A stretch of 64,000 bases of DNA from Spirosoma oryzicola (GTDB taxonomy: Bacteria; Bacteroidota; Bacteroidia; Cytophagales; Spirosomataceae), in contig NZ_CP089538.1 of NCBI RefSeq assembly GCF_021233055.1, forward strand, positions 3,240,501 through 3,304,500, given 5' to 3'. The position numbers were made by a program, and so were the translations under genes. Under the pieces are notes generated by a model. It had not been told where the DNA came from. It worked only from the letters and a program-made list of their open reading frames with translations, and did no database searches. Position 1 is the first letter of the stretch. Each line of letters starts with the position of its first letter. Positions 25,154 through 33,577 of this stretch are shown here, piece by piece.

Positions 25154-28100
25154 ATGCGTAGATCTTCCAGCGGTGTTTTTTTCGTGCTGTCCTTTCTATT
25201 GATTGGTCAGTTAAGCTGGGCCTTTGGACCAAGCCCGGATTACCTGTCTATGCAGAATGGCCTGCCGCAAGGGCTTATTAAATCAATGCTCCAGGATCGG
25301 CGGGGCTTTGTCTGGCTGGCTACCCGCGATGGGCTGTGCCGCTTCGATGGTCTCCGTTTCAAGGTCTACCATCACGACCCTCACAATGCGCAGTCTCCTT
25401 CTTTCAGCAGTATTTACGAAATAAAGGAAGACAGCCGGGGTTCGCTCTGGACCCGTACGGAAAACAACAACGTCGATCAGTTTAACCCAACAACCGAGCA
25501 AACGCGTCGGGTTTCCGATTCTCCCGCTTTTCGCAGCATCGTCAATCATCATCTGCTGACGGCTATCTACCCCGACCAGCAGGGCAATGTATGGGTAGCT
25601 ACACAATCCAATGGCTTTTTTCTGCTAGGCCCCGACGGCGGAATCAGTCAACGCAACTGGGCGATTAAAAACGACACGGTTCAGCACCGGATTGACGCTC
25701 TGCTCGTTGACCGCCACGGATATTTGTGGCTGGCAACCGCCGACGGTCTTCACCGCTATGACCCGAGAGCGCATCAGTTTACCGTTTTTCGGACGGCAAA
25801 TGGCTTGCCGCGAAATGACGTGCGGGCGCTGCACGAACGCAAAAACGGCGAGTTGCTGCTTAGCTTTCCGGGGCAGTTTGCCGTTTTTAACCCGAACGGC
25901 GGTGAAACCCGGCAGGTCGTTGCTGTACCCGATCAGCCAACGTTCCCTCCCCTATTCACGGTTGACCATCACGGAAACGATTATGTAAATCTGTATCGCT
26001 ACAACGACAAAACAGGGCTAACGCCCCTGGAAATACCGACGGCTCCATCGGTTGTTCATAGCCTCCCGCTGTCGATGCTGATTGACCGGTCAAACGTGCT
26101 GTGGATTGGTACCAACGGTCAGGGTGTGGCTAAATATGACCTCAACAAACGACCTTTTCAGGCCCGGCCTTATGCGATCAATTTCCAGACGGACTGGATA
26201 AGCCAGCAGTACGGTATGCCGGCTACCGCCATTCCACCAGAAATCAGAGTACAGGACCCTTTTACACTACGGTATCAACTCGACCGCAGTAAGAGCCTGT
26301 GGGTGGGTGGACTTAAAACGCCCGTGTTCCGGTATAATTCATCGCTCTGGAAGTTTGAACCCATTCCGCCTACGGGTATTGAAGCCAAGTGGTTGACCAA
26401 GGGCGCTTTCCGACTATCGGCGCTGGCTGTTGGAGCCGAAGGCGAATTCTGGGGGCTGCTGGCACCCGACGGACGGGCCGTTGTACGCTACGATCCGGCC
26501 AAACGCTCGTTTACCGCTTTTCCTTTGCCGTTGCCATCGGGTCACCCGTACGAAGTTATGGCCATGCAGGTTGACGGTGGCCGCATTTATCTGGCTACGC
26601 AAAGTCATGGTCTGCTTCGGGCCGACCTGGCAGATAAGCGATTGATTCACTGGCGTGTGAATCCCGAAGATCCCAACGCTCTCCCGATCAATTCGTTACT
26701 CAGCCTGGCCCAAGATCCGAAGCAGTACAATTATTTATGGATAGGAACCTACGGCAACGGTCTGTGCCGTCTGGATAAGCATACCGGCACGATCCGTACG
26801 TTTACCGTTCGGAATGGTCTACCCAACAACGTTATTTATGGCATTCGCCCCGACGCGGACGGTCATCTCTGGCTCAGCACCAACCGGGGCCTTTGCCGAT
26901 TCGACACGCGCACGTTCGAAGTACGCAACTACACCACCGACGATGGACTGCCCGGCGATGAGTTCAACCGATTCCACGACATTTCCCTGCCCGATGGCCG
27001 TATTATTTTTGGTGGTTCAAATGGCTACGTTGCTTTTTATCCGCGCCGTGTCATCGATAATGCCTTCAAGCCCGTTGTTGCCCTGACAGCCCTTCGGGTT
27101 AACAACCAGCTTGTCGATGCAACCGTCCCCGATTCTCCGCTCACGCAGGACATCAACGAAACTCGTGAGATCATCCTTAATCACCAGCAGAACTTTTTGT
27201 CGTTTGATTTTGCCGCGTTGCAGTTTAACCACAGCAGTAAAAATCAGTATCGGTACAAACTGATCGGACTGGATAACGATTGGGTGTATAACGGTAACCA
27301 GGCTTCCGCTACGTACACGAATCTGCCACCGGCAACCTACACCTTTGTTGTCAACGCATCAAACACATCGGGGGTGTGGAGTCCTTACACCCATCAGATT
27401 CGCGTTGTCATCAAACCAGCTCCCTGGTCTACCTGGTGGGCGTATGCCTTCTACGCGCTTCTTTTGGTAGGCGCTATCATCGCGTTCGTCAGAATACGGA
27501 TCAATCGGGTTCGGCTTCAAAGTCGCATGGAATTACGGGAGCAGGAATCCATCCAGCTAAAAACCATTGATGAAATCAAGTCCCGGTTCTTCGCTAACAT
27601 TACACACGAGTTTCGCACGCCGTTAACGCTTATTCTGAGTCCACTTGAGCAGTTACTCAAAGAGGTTAACGATCCGCACCAGCATAGCCGACTGGGCATG
27701 GTGTACCGGAACGCGAGCCAATTGCTGCGTCTTATCAACGAATTGCTTGATCTGGCAAAGCTCGAAACCGGCAGCCTGACCGTTGTACCTACCCAGGGCG
27801 ATCTGCCCGATTTCCTGGAGCGCACGGTCAGTTCCTTTGAGCAGGAAGCGCAGCGAAAAAATATCAAGCTGCGCGTCTACTACCAGCTGGCGCAACGGAT
27901 GTATTGGTTCGACGCCGACAAAGTCGAGAAGATTATCAATAACTTATTGGCGAATGCCTTAAAGTTCACGGACAAGAATGGCACGATCGACGTCAACTTC
28001 TTTACATTCACGGCGGTAGACCCTGGCGCTCCGGCTGACGTACCAACCTCAATCAATAGTTTACGAATCATCGTTAAAGACACGGGTATTGGTATTTCAA

Positions 28101-29158
28101 ATCAGAAATTACCTTTGATTTTCAACCGATTTTACCAAATCAATCAAGCCGACAAACCCGAACTGGTTGGCTCGGGTATTGGATTGGCCTTGGTTAAAGA
28201 ATTGGTCGATATCATGCAGGGAACGATTCAGGTGGAAAGTCAGCCCGGCAAAGGATCGACCTTTACCGTCGAATTGCCCTGCCAGCCCACAATCGCTCTA
28301 GCTTCAATTGCGGCCTCCACGCCCGACTTGGTCAATCACTTGCCCGAGCCGTCATTGCAGCCGTTGGACGAGGAAAATGCCGTAACCGACCTACCCCACC
28401 TCTTACTGGTAGAAGACAATGACGACATCGCCGAGTTTGTAACGGACATTCTTCGTTCCGACTGGCGGGTCCAGCGGGCTAGCAATGGTCAGGAAGGCAT
28501 CGAAGCGGCCCTTGCCGATGGTCCGGATTTAGTGATCAGCGACGTGCTGATGCCCGAGATGGACGGGTATGAACTGTGTAGGCAATTGAAAAGCAATCCC
28601 ATCACCAACCATATTCCGGTGCTGCTGTTAACGGCCAAATCGTCCATCGAAAGCCGGGTTGAAGGGCTAGCCGCAGGCGCTGATGATTACATTGCCAAAC
28701 CTTTTCAGGTCGATGAACTTCGCTGGCGCGTTCGAAACCGGCTGGAACAGCAACGGCGGTTTAGTCAGCACTTCCGAACAAGGCTGTTGAGTGAAGGGCA
28801 CGTACCAACCGTCAGTGCTGTTCCCGAAGATGAGTTCATGAACAAAATCTACGCAGTCCTTAACGCCCGGCTGGGAGATACAACCTTTGGGGTAGAGCCA
28901 CTGGCTGCGGCTGTCAACATGAGTCGGATGCACCTGAACCGCAAAGTGAAGGCGATGACCGGTCTTTCGCCTAATGAACTGATCCGGGCGGTGCGACTGA
29001 ACCGGGCCAGCGAAATGCTGCTGACGAATGTTCCGATTTCCGATGTTGCCTATGCCATTGGCTTCGACACGCCCGCTTATTTTTCGAAGGTATTTAAAGA
29101 GCACCACGGTCTGACACCCTCCGAATACGTCGAACAAAACCGCCACAAATCGACCTAA
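25154..29158 (+). CDS. Hybrid two-component system (HTCS) sensor kinase/response regulator with AraC output
   Basis: 1334 residues from ATG at 25154, which gives a clean signal peptide or signal anchor (MRRSSSGVFFVLSFLLIGQLSWAFG); an upstream ATG at 25028 would put 42 polar residues before it. Domains in order: periplasmic beta-propeller repeats of the Reg_prop type (for example GFVWLATRDGLCRFDG, GYLWLATADGLHRYDP, GHLWLSTNRGLCRFD) to about 680; Y_Y_Y domain about 685-755; membrane helix about 759-780; HisKA with H818 in ITHEFRTP; HATPase about 925-1035; receiver with D1130 in ISDVLMPEMDG; AraC-type DNA-binding domain about 1245-1330. These sensors usually detect glycans and control a neighbouring polysaccharide utilization locus, but no SusC/SusD or glycanase gene is adjacent, so this one is an orphan. 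Confidence 0.95.
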   Translation: MRRSSSGVFFVLSFLLIGQLSWAFGPSPDYLSMQNGLPQGLIKSMLQDRRGFVWLATRDGLCRFDGLRFKVYHHDPHNAQSPSFSSIYEIKEDSRGSLWTRTENNNVDQFNPTTEQTRRVSDSPAFRSIVNHHLLTAIYPDQQGNVWVATQSNGFFLLGPDGGISQRNWAIKNDTVQHRIDALLVDRHGYLWLATADGLHRYDPRAHQFTVFRTANGLPRNDVRALHERKNGELLLSFPGQFAVFNPNGGETRQVVAVPDQPTFPPLFTVDHHGNDYVNLYRYNDKTGLTPLEIPTAPSVVHSLPLSMLIDRSNVLWIGTNGQGVAKYDLNKRPFQARPYAINFQTDWISQQYGMPATAIPPEIRVQDPFTLRYQLDRSKSLWVGGLKTPVFRYNSSLWKFEPIPPTGIEAKWLTKGAFRLSALAVGAEGEFWGLLAPDGRAVVRYDPAKRSFTAFPLPLPSGHPYEVMAMQVDGGRIYLATQSHGLLRADLADKRLIHWRVNPEDPNALPINSLLSLAQDPKQYNYLWIGTYGNGLCRLDKHTGTIRTFTVRNGLPNNVIYGIRPDADGHLWLSTNRGLCRFDTRTFEVRNYTTDDGLPGDEFNRFHDISLPDGRIIFGGSNGYVAFYPRRVIDNAFKPVVALTALRVNNQLVDATVPDSPLTQDINETREIILNHQQNFLSFDFAALQFNHSSKNQYRYKLIGLDNDWVYNGNQASATYTNLPPATYTFVVNASNTSGVWSPYTHQIRVVIKPAPWSTWWAYAFYALLLVGAIIAFVRIRINRVRLQSRMELREQESIQLKTIDEIKSRFFANITHEFRTPLTLILSPLEQLLKEVNDPHQHSRLGMVYRNASQLLRLINELLDLAKLETGSLTVVPTQGDLPDFLERTVSSFEQEAQRKNIKLRVYYQLAQRMYWFDADKVEKIINNLLANALKFTDKNGTIDVNFFTFTAVDPGAPADVPTSINSLRIIVKDTGIGISNQKLPLIFNRFYQINQADKPELVGSGIGLALVKELVDIMQGTIQVESQPGKGSTFTVELPCQPTIALASIAASTPDLVNHLPEPSLQPLDEENAVTDLPHLLLVEDNDDIAEFVTDILRSDWRVQRASNGQEGIEAALADGPDLVISDVLMPEMDGYELCRQLKSNPITNHIPVLLLTAKSSIESRVEGLAAGADDYIAKPFQVDELRWRVRNRLEQQRRFSQHFRTRLLSEGHVPTVSAVPEDEFMNKIYAVLNARLGDTTFGVEPLAAAVNMSRMHLNRKVKAMTGLSPNELIRAVRLNRASEMLLTNVPISDVAYAIGFDTPAYFSKVFKEHHGLTPSEYVEQNRHKST

Positions 29159-29180
29159 CTAGTCGATCCTCCTGCGTTTA

Positions 29181-29234
29181 CCGCTCAATAAAGAAAGTCC
29201 CGGATGTGCATCCGGGACTTTCTTTATTGAGCGG
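29181..29234 (+). terminator. 26-bp perfect palindrome, probable terminator of the HTCS gene
   Basis: Arms 29181-29206 and 29209-29234 are perfect reverse complements with a 2-nt loop. The inner part is GC-rich (AAAGTCCCGGATG) and the descending arm contains ACTTTCTTTATT, which can act as the T-rich tract. It begins 22 bases after the HTCS stop. The length is well beyond a normal terminator stem. Confidence 0.7.
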
Positions 29235-29393
29235 CAGGTAACCATTTGCTCGTAAAAGTGAGCCAATTAGTGGGTATGTTACAAATTTTATAGCACTTGT
29301 TACGAATGAACAAGTCGTTCGAATTCATACGTAGTATCATTGCATATCTTCTTTTCTGGCCTAACAGGCAAGCACCGCTAAATGTAAATTTTT

Positions 29394-29792
29394 ATGACCT
29401 ACGTATCCTCTGTCACAGCTTCGGCCCGTACTACACCCGCTGAATGGCCCCCCTTGAAGTTATACCTGCGTGAGACAGGGCGGCAGTCGTTTCCTGTTTC
29501 AGACTTGGTCTATATGCAGGCAGTTGCCAACTACAGTTGGTTGAACTGGATGGATGGACGTCGGATGCTCATGCCACGTACGCTAAAGTATTACATGCCC
29601 AAACTGCCAACCGACTGGTTTATCCGGTTGCACCGTAACTGCGTCGTCAACCGTCGGTACGTAGAGCGGCTGGAACGCACCGATACAGGTGGGTTGGTTC
29701 ACCTAAGCACCGGCGACGTATTACCCGTATCACGTCGGCGCTGGAGCAGCGTTCGTCGGCAGTTAGTCAATAATATGCCACACTTGAATTAA
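29394..29792 (+). CDS. Stand-alone LytTR DNA-binding protein
   Basis: 132 residues. Residues about 38-125 form a LytTR domain: DLVYMQAVANYSWLNWMDGRRML, then MPRTLKYYMPKLP, WFIRLHRNCVVNRRYVERL and LSTGDVLPVSRRRWSSVRRQL. The FIRLHRNCVVN block is the family hallmark. There is no receiver domain or membrane segment, so regulation must come from another protein or from expression level. The gene lies 235 bases after the HTCS gene with a strong hairpin between them, so it is probably a separate transcript. Targets unknown. Confidence 0.88.
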   Translation: MTYVSSVTASARTTPAEWPPLKLYLRETGRQSFPVSDLVYMQAVANYSWLNWMDGRRMLMPRTLKYYMPKLPTDWFIRLHRNCVVNRRYVERLERTDTGGLVHLSTGDVLPVSRRRWSSVRRQLVNNMPHLN

Positions 29793-29835
29793 GTCAGCGG
29801 TTTTTCGCTTCTTGCAACACCTGTCTTAAAAGAAT

Positions 29836-29867
29836 GGGCTCCGTCACTATCGACGGAGCCCATTTTC
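29836..29867. terminator. Hairpin between LytTR gene and glyS
   Basis: A 10-bp perfect stem (29836-29845 with 29852-29861, 6-nt loop) followed by ATTTTC on the + strand. It sits between convergent genes and can serve the LytTR gene and, on the other strand (ATTCTTTT), glyS. Confidence 0.7.
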
Positions 29868-29890
29868 ATGCGCTAAAAGCTGACTTGTGA

Positions 29891-31375
29891 TTACATTTTT
29901 TCCAGAACGCGTTCGATCGACACTTCCTGTCCGATGCGCGCTTTGAGTTCACTGATTGGAACGCGGATCTGCTCGGTGGTGTCGCGGTACCGGATCGTAA
30001 CCGTGTTATCTTCCAGGGACTGATAATCGACCGCAATACAGAACGGGGTTCCAATTAGGTCCTGCCGGGTATAACGCTTGCCAATCGCATCCCGATCTTC
30101 GTAGATAATCCGAAACTCCGACCGCAGACTCTTGACAATTTCCTGTGCTTTTTCGGGCAGGCCATCCTTGCGCACGAGCGGGAATACAGCCGCTTTCACC
30201 GGTGCCAGCGCCGGATGCAGTTTGAGGTAGGTACGCTCTTTCTGATCGTCGCCCTCACCGACCGTTTCTTTAGTGAACGCGTTGCAAAAGATAGCTAGGA
30301 ACAACCGGTCCGCTCCTACCGACGTTTCGACCACGTATGGAACATAATTGCCATATGGCTTGCCCGTTGCCGGATCAACATCGTTGTCGAAATACTGTTG
30401 TTTTTTACGGCTTAACTCCTGGTGCGATTTCAGGTCAAAATCCGTGCGGGAGTGAATGCCTTCCATTTCCCGAAAACCAAACGGAAACTGGTACTCAATA
30501 TCCACGGCGGCATTGGCGTAGTGCGCTAATTTTTCGTGAATATGGAATTTGAGTTTCTCCGCAGGAAGTCCCAATGCCTGGTGGAATTTCAGGCGCGTAT
30601 CCCGCCAGCGTTCGTACCACTCCATTTCGGTACCAGGCCGAACAAAGAACTGCATTTCCATCTGCTCAAACTCCCGCATCCGGAAGGTGAACTGCCGCGC
30701 TACAATTTCGTTCCGGAACGCTTTCCCGATCTGAGCAATGCCAAACGGAATTTTCATCCGACCCGTTTTTTGTACGTTCAGAAAGTTCACAAAGATCCCC
30801 TGTGCCGTTTCGGGGCGCAGGTAAATCAGACTGGCATCTTCGGCCAGCGAACCCACCTGCGTCGAAAACATCAGGTTAAACTGACGTACCTCCGTCCAGT
30901 TGTCATTGCCCGAAACCGGATCTTTGATTCCTTCCGCAATAATCAGATTCCGAACACCGTCGAGGTCTTCGTTACCCAGCAGCCGGGCCAGCTCTTCGCG
31001 CAGGGCTTTCCCTTTTTCTTCGTCGCCGTTGGTTTCGTAGATCTCAGCTTTCTGCTCAATGAGCTGATCGGCCCGGTACCGCTTTTTCGAATCGCGGTTG
31101 TCGATCATGGGATCATTGAACGAATCGACGTGCCCCGACGCTTTCCAGGTGAGCGGGTGCATAAAGATCGACGCGTCAATGCCAACAACGTTATCGTGGA
31201 GCTGGGTCATTGCCTTCCACCACAATGTCTTGAGATTATTTTTCAGCTCGACGCCATTCTGACCATAATCATATACAGCCTGGAGACCATCGTAGATTTC
31301 GGAAGATGGGAATACGAAACCGTATTCTTTAGCGTGGGCAATAATGTCTTGTAAGGAAATTTTCTGCTCTGTCAT
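29891..31375 (-). CDS. glyS: Glycine--tRNA ligase, alpha2 type
   Basis: 494 residues of the single-chain (alpha2) class II glycyl-tRNA synthetase found in Bacteroidota, archaea and eukaryotes, not the alpha-beta type. It charges tRNA-Gly with glycine. Visible features are VFPSSEIYDGLQAVYDYGQNGVELKNN at the N-terminus, SHVDSF-like ASGHVDSFNDPM, the motif 2 region with FLNVQKTGRMKIPFGIAQIGKAFRNEI and ARQFTFRMREFEQMEMQFF, motif 3 near PYVVETSVGADRLFLAIF, and an anticodon-binding domain from about 370 (APVKAAVFPLV...). It starts with ATG 19 bases downstream of an exact -7 box. Confidence 0.95.
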   Translation of the reverse strand: MTEQKISLQDIIAHAKEYGFVFPSSEIYDGLQAVYDYGQNGVELKNNLKTLWWKAMTQLHDNVVGIDASIFMHPLTWKASGHVDSFNDPMIDNRDSKKRYRADQLIEQKAEIYETNGDEEKGKALREELARLLGNEDLDGVRNLIIAEGIKDPVSGNDNWTEVRQFNLMFSTQVGSLAEDASLIYLRPETAQGIFVNFLNVQKTGRMKIPFGIAQIGKAFRNEIVARQFTFRMREFEQMEMQFFVRPGTEMEWYERWRDTRLKFHQALGLPAEKLKFHIHEKLAHYANAAVDIEYQFPFGFREMEGIHSRTDFDLKSHQELSRKKQQYFDNDVDPATGKPYGNYVPYVVETSVGADRLFLAIFCNAFTKETVGEGDDQKERTYLKLHPALAPVKAAVFPLVRKDGLPEKAQEIVKSLRSEFRIIYEDRDAIGKRYTRQDLIGTPFCIAVDYQSLEDNTVTIRYRDTTEQIRVPISELKARIGQEVSIERVLEKM

Positions 31376-31393
31376 AATCAGTTACTGAGTCCG

Positions 31394-31401
31394 CAAAGAT
31401 A
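31394..31401 (-). promoter_or_regulatory. Bacteroidota -7 box for glyS
   Basis: On the - strand this reads TATCTTTG, an exact TAnnTTTG match. Transcription would begin about a dozen bases before the glyS ATG. Confidence 0.5.
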
Positions 31402-31446
31402 GGGTTTACGACGAAAATCCCCGATATTGGCTAACTTTCCATAACA

Positions 31447-31929
31447 ATGACGACCATCATTTTTGAATCACCGCTGGGTCTTGTTCAGGTGACGGGGGAT
31501 GAAGCCGGGGTTTCGGCCATCTCCTGCGTGAACGTTTCGGTCGACGAACCCGTCTCGGCATTCATTCCCGAACCCGTCAGCCAGGCCGTCCAGCAGTTAG
31601 CAGATTACTTTGCCGGAACGCGCAAAACGTTCGACTTCCTGATCAACCCGGCGGGTACCACCTTTCAACAAACGGTCTGGAAAGCACTCTTGAACGTACC
31701 CTTCGGCACAACGCTTTCGTACCTGGCCCTAACCCGGCGTATCGGCGACGAGAAAGCGATTCGGGCGGTAGCCGCTGCCAACGGAAAAAATCCGCTTTGG
31801 ATTGTCGTTCCCTGCCACCGGATCATTGGCTCCAACGGTTCGCTGACCGGCTACGCGGGTGGCCTCTGGCGTAAAAAGTGGCTGCTGGAACACGAACGGG
31901 GTGGTACCGGACAATTGGTTTTATTTTAA
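31447..31929 (+). CDS. ogt: Methylated-DNA--protein-cysteine S-methyltransferase
   Basis: 160 residues. It repairs O6-alkylguanine and O4-alkylthymine by moving the alkyl group to its own cysteine. The active site is VPCHRIIG with C123, preceded by the helix-turn-helix region (TVWKALLNVPFGTTLSYLALTRRIGDEKAIRAVAAANGKNPLWIV) and followed by GYAGGLWRKKWLLEHE. The N-terminal domain is short and lacks the Ada-type metal site. It is 3 bases upstream of the MBL lipoprotein gene and probably co-transcribed with it. It is divergent from glyS. Confidence 0.93.
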   Translation: MTTIIFESPLGLVQVTGDEAGVSAISCVNVSVDEPVSAFIPEPVSQAVQQLADYFAGTRKTFDFLINPAGTTFQQTVWKALLNVPFGTTLSYLALTRRIGDEKAIRAVAAANGKNPLWIVVPCHRIIGSNGSLTGYAGGLWRKKWLLEHERGGTGQLVLF

Positions 31930-31932
31930 CTA

Positions 31933-32973
31933 ATGATTAGATCTCGCTTCATTCTCTTTCTGTGGCTCCTGTCGGCGCTGACAGCCTGCGCCCCGCACTA
32001 CAAAGGCCCGGTTACGGATCACTTTAACGGCAAAAAGTTTGTCAACCCGAACATGCCCGAACGAACATCGGGGGGAGTGCTAAAGTGGCTGTTGCACCGC
32101 GACAAAGGCCCGTGGCCGGAGCAACCCGACGCCTTCGTGGGGCCACGACCAGCCACACGCGTCGAAGGCGATAGCCTGGTCGTTACATTCGTCAACCATT
32201 CTACATTTCTGCTTCAGACAAACGGCCTTAATATTCTGACCGATCCTGTCTGGTCGAAACGCGTTGGCCCCACCTCGTGGCTGGGTGTCAAGCGTAAACG
32301 TCCGCCGGGCTTACGTTTTGACGAACTACCGCCCATCGACGTAGTGCTGCTCAGCCACAATCATTACGACCACCTTGACTTACCGACGCTAAAAAAACTG
32401 GTCAAAGCGCATAACCCGCTTTTTGTCACACCACTTGGTGTATCCTATCTGCCAAAGTCGGTAGACGGTCGGACAACGCGCGAATTAGATTGGAATGACA
32501 CCTTACGGGTAAACGACAACTTACAATTGACCTGCGTACAGGCGCAGCATTTCAGCAACCGGGGCATGGGCGACCGCGACGAAACGCTTTGGTGCGGTTA
32601 TCTGCTGCACACGGGTTTCGGTACGGTTTATTTCTGCGGGGACAGTGGCTACGGTCCGCACTTCAAACGCATTGGCGAACAGGCATCGCGTAGTTCGACC
32701 GGTCCCATTAAAGTGGCACTCTTACCGATTGGCTCGTACCGCCCCGAATGGTTTATGGCTCCGGTCCATGTGTCGCCAGCCGGTGCTGTCCAGGCCCTTC
32801 TGGATACGAAAGCACAGCAAGCCGTGGGCATTCACTTTGGTACGTTCCAGCAGGGCGACGACGGCCTCTACGAGCCAGCGAACGATTTGAGGAAAGCACT
32901 CCAGGAAAAACATATTCCAGAAAACCAGTTTTTAGTACCTCAGGAAGGCCGGGCAATTACGTTTAAACGATAA
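31933..32973 (+). CDS. MBL-fold metallohydrolase lipoprotein (NAPE-PLD/RomA-like)
   Basis: 346 residues. The N-terminus MIRSRFILFLWLLSALTAC is a lipoprotein signal peptide with lipidation at C19. The beta-lactamase fold has the zinc motif SHNHYDHLD (141-149: H142, H144, D146, H147), a later FCGDSGYGPHF for the bridging Asp, and GIHFGTFQ for the last His. Sequence blocks VNHSTFLLQTNGLNILTDPVWSKRVGP and the long spacing are like N-acyl phosphatidylethanolamine phospholipase D and the RomA/UlaG-like group. It probably acts on a lipid or small molecule at the cell envelope; the substrate is not known. Co-transcription with ogt is likely from the 3-base gap. Confidence 0.88.
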   Translation: MIRSRFILFLWLLSALTACAPHYKGPVTDHFNGKKFVNPNMPERTSGGVLKWLLHRDKGPWPEQPDAFVGPRPATRVEGDSLVVTFVNHSTFLLQTNGLNILTDPVWSKRVGPTSWLGVKRKRPPGLRFDELPPIDVVLLSHNHYDHLDLPTLKKLVKAHNPLFVTPLGVSYLPKSVDGRTTRELDWNDTLRVNDNLQLTCVQAQHFSNRGMGDRDETLWCGYLLHTGFGTVYFCGDSGYGPHFKRIGEQASRSSTGPIKVALLPIGSYRPEWFMAPVHVSPAGAVQALLDTKAQQAVGIHFGTFQQGDDGLYEPANDLRKALQEKHIPENQFLVPQEGRAITFKR

Positions 32974-33049
32974 GCAGACAATTCGCTCCGTTTTTTGTAA
33001 TCTTGCCAACGCGATCAGGCAACTATTGAGTAATGAATCCTTCAATCCC

Positions 33050-33535
33050 GTGAAACAAAAATCCTTACTTTTTCTGCTTGCGGTCTTTTGCGCGAGCGTT
33101 CTTGCCGCCTGTTCAAGAGAAAATGAGGTAGCGGCTGACTCAGGCCCAATTGTCGGCCAGTGGGATATCAACCGCTACACCATTTCGAACCTGCCCGCTT
33201 CCTACTCTACGTTGAATGGAACGGTCAGCACCAATCTCGGCACCGATACCTATACCTTTCGATCCGATTCGACGTATTCGGAAGAGTATTCCCCGTATAA
33301 TTCTTCGTCCAAAAGCACCGAAGAAGGTCGATGGTCGTTTCGCGATACGTTGTTAACGCTACGCCCCAATCCAGCCTCTGGTCAAGTGACTCCTTATACA
33401 CTTAAGTATGCACGGTCTACGGGCGAAATGTCTACCGGGCCGTTTAAATCCTCCGGAACTGTTGTTAATCCGACAACCCAGGCAACCGAGACCGTGAATT
33501 ATCAGCTTGAGTTTTTCTACAGGAAGCGCTATTAA
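33050..33535 (+). CDS. Small lipoprotein, lipocalin-like
   Basis: 161 residues from a GTG at 33050, which gives the clean lipoprotein signal peptide (M/V)KQKSLLFLLAVFCASVLAAC. A TTG at 33026 would add eight polar residues in front and is not preferred. After the lipidated Cys, the sequence GPIVGQWDINRYTI, then DTYTFRSDSTYSEEY, GRWSFRDTLLTLRP and YQLEFFYRKRY is a set of beta strands like the lipocalin-like (DUF4488/DUF5004-type) proteins common in this phylum. The function is unknown; it should be anchored in the outer membrane. A box with one mismatch to TAnnTTTG (TAATCTTG) lies about 45 bases upstream. Confidence 0.75.
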   Translation: MKQKSLLFLLAVFCASVLAACSRENEVAADSGPIVGQWDINRYTISNLPASYSTLNGTVSTNLGTDTYTFRSDSTYSEEYSPYNSSSKSTEEGRWSFRDTLLTLRPNPASGQVTPYTLKYARSTGEMSTGPFKSSGTVVNPTTQATETVNYQLEFFYRKRY

Positions 33536-33565
33536 CCACCAGTTGATTTTGGGAAACGAGCCTCG

Positions 33566-33573
33566 TAGCTTTG
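33566..33573 (+). promoter_or_regulatory. Bacteroidota promoter directly in front of the aminotransferase gene
   Basis: TAGCTTTG is an exact TAnnTTTG match with a TTG 20 bp upstream (33543-33545), the expected -33/-7 spacing. The box ends only 4 bases before the ATG, implying a leaderless message. Confidence 0.55.
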
Positions 33574-33577
33574 CAGC

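Noticed and set aside
30536..31354. 272-residue open frame on the + strand opposite glyS
   Set aside because: glyS is unmistakable on the other strand; the antisense frame shows no family motif.
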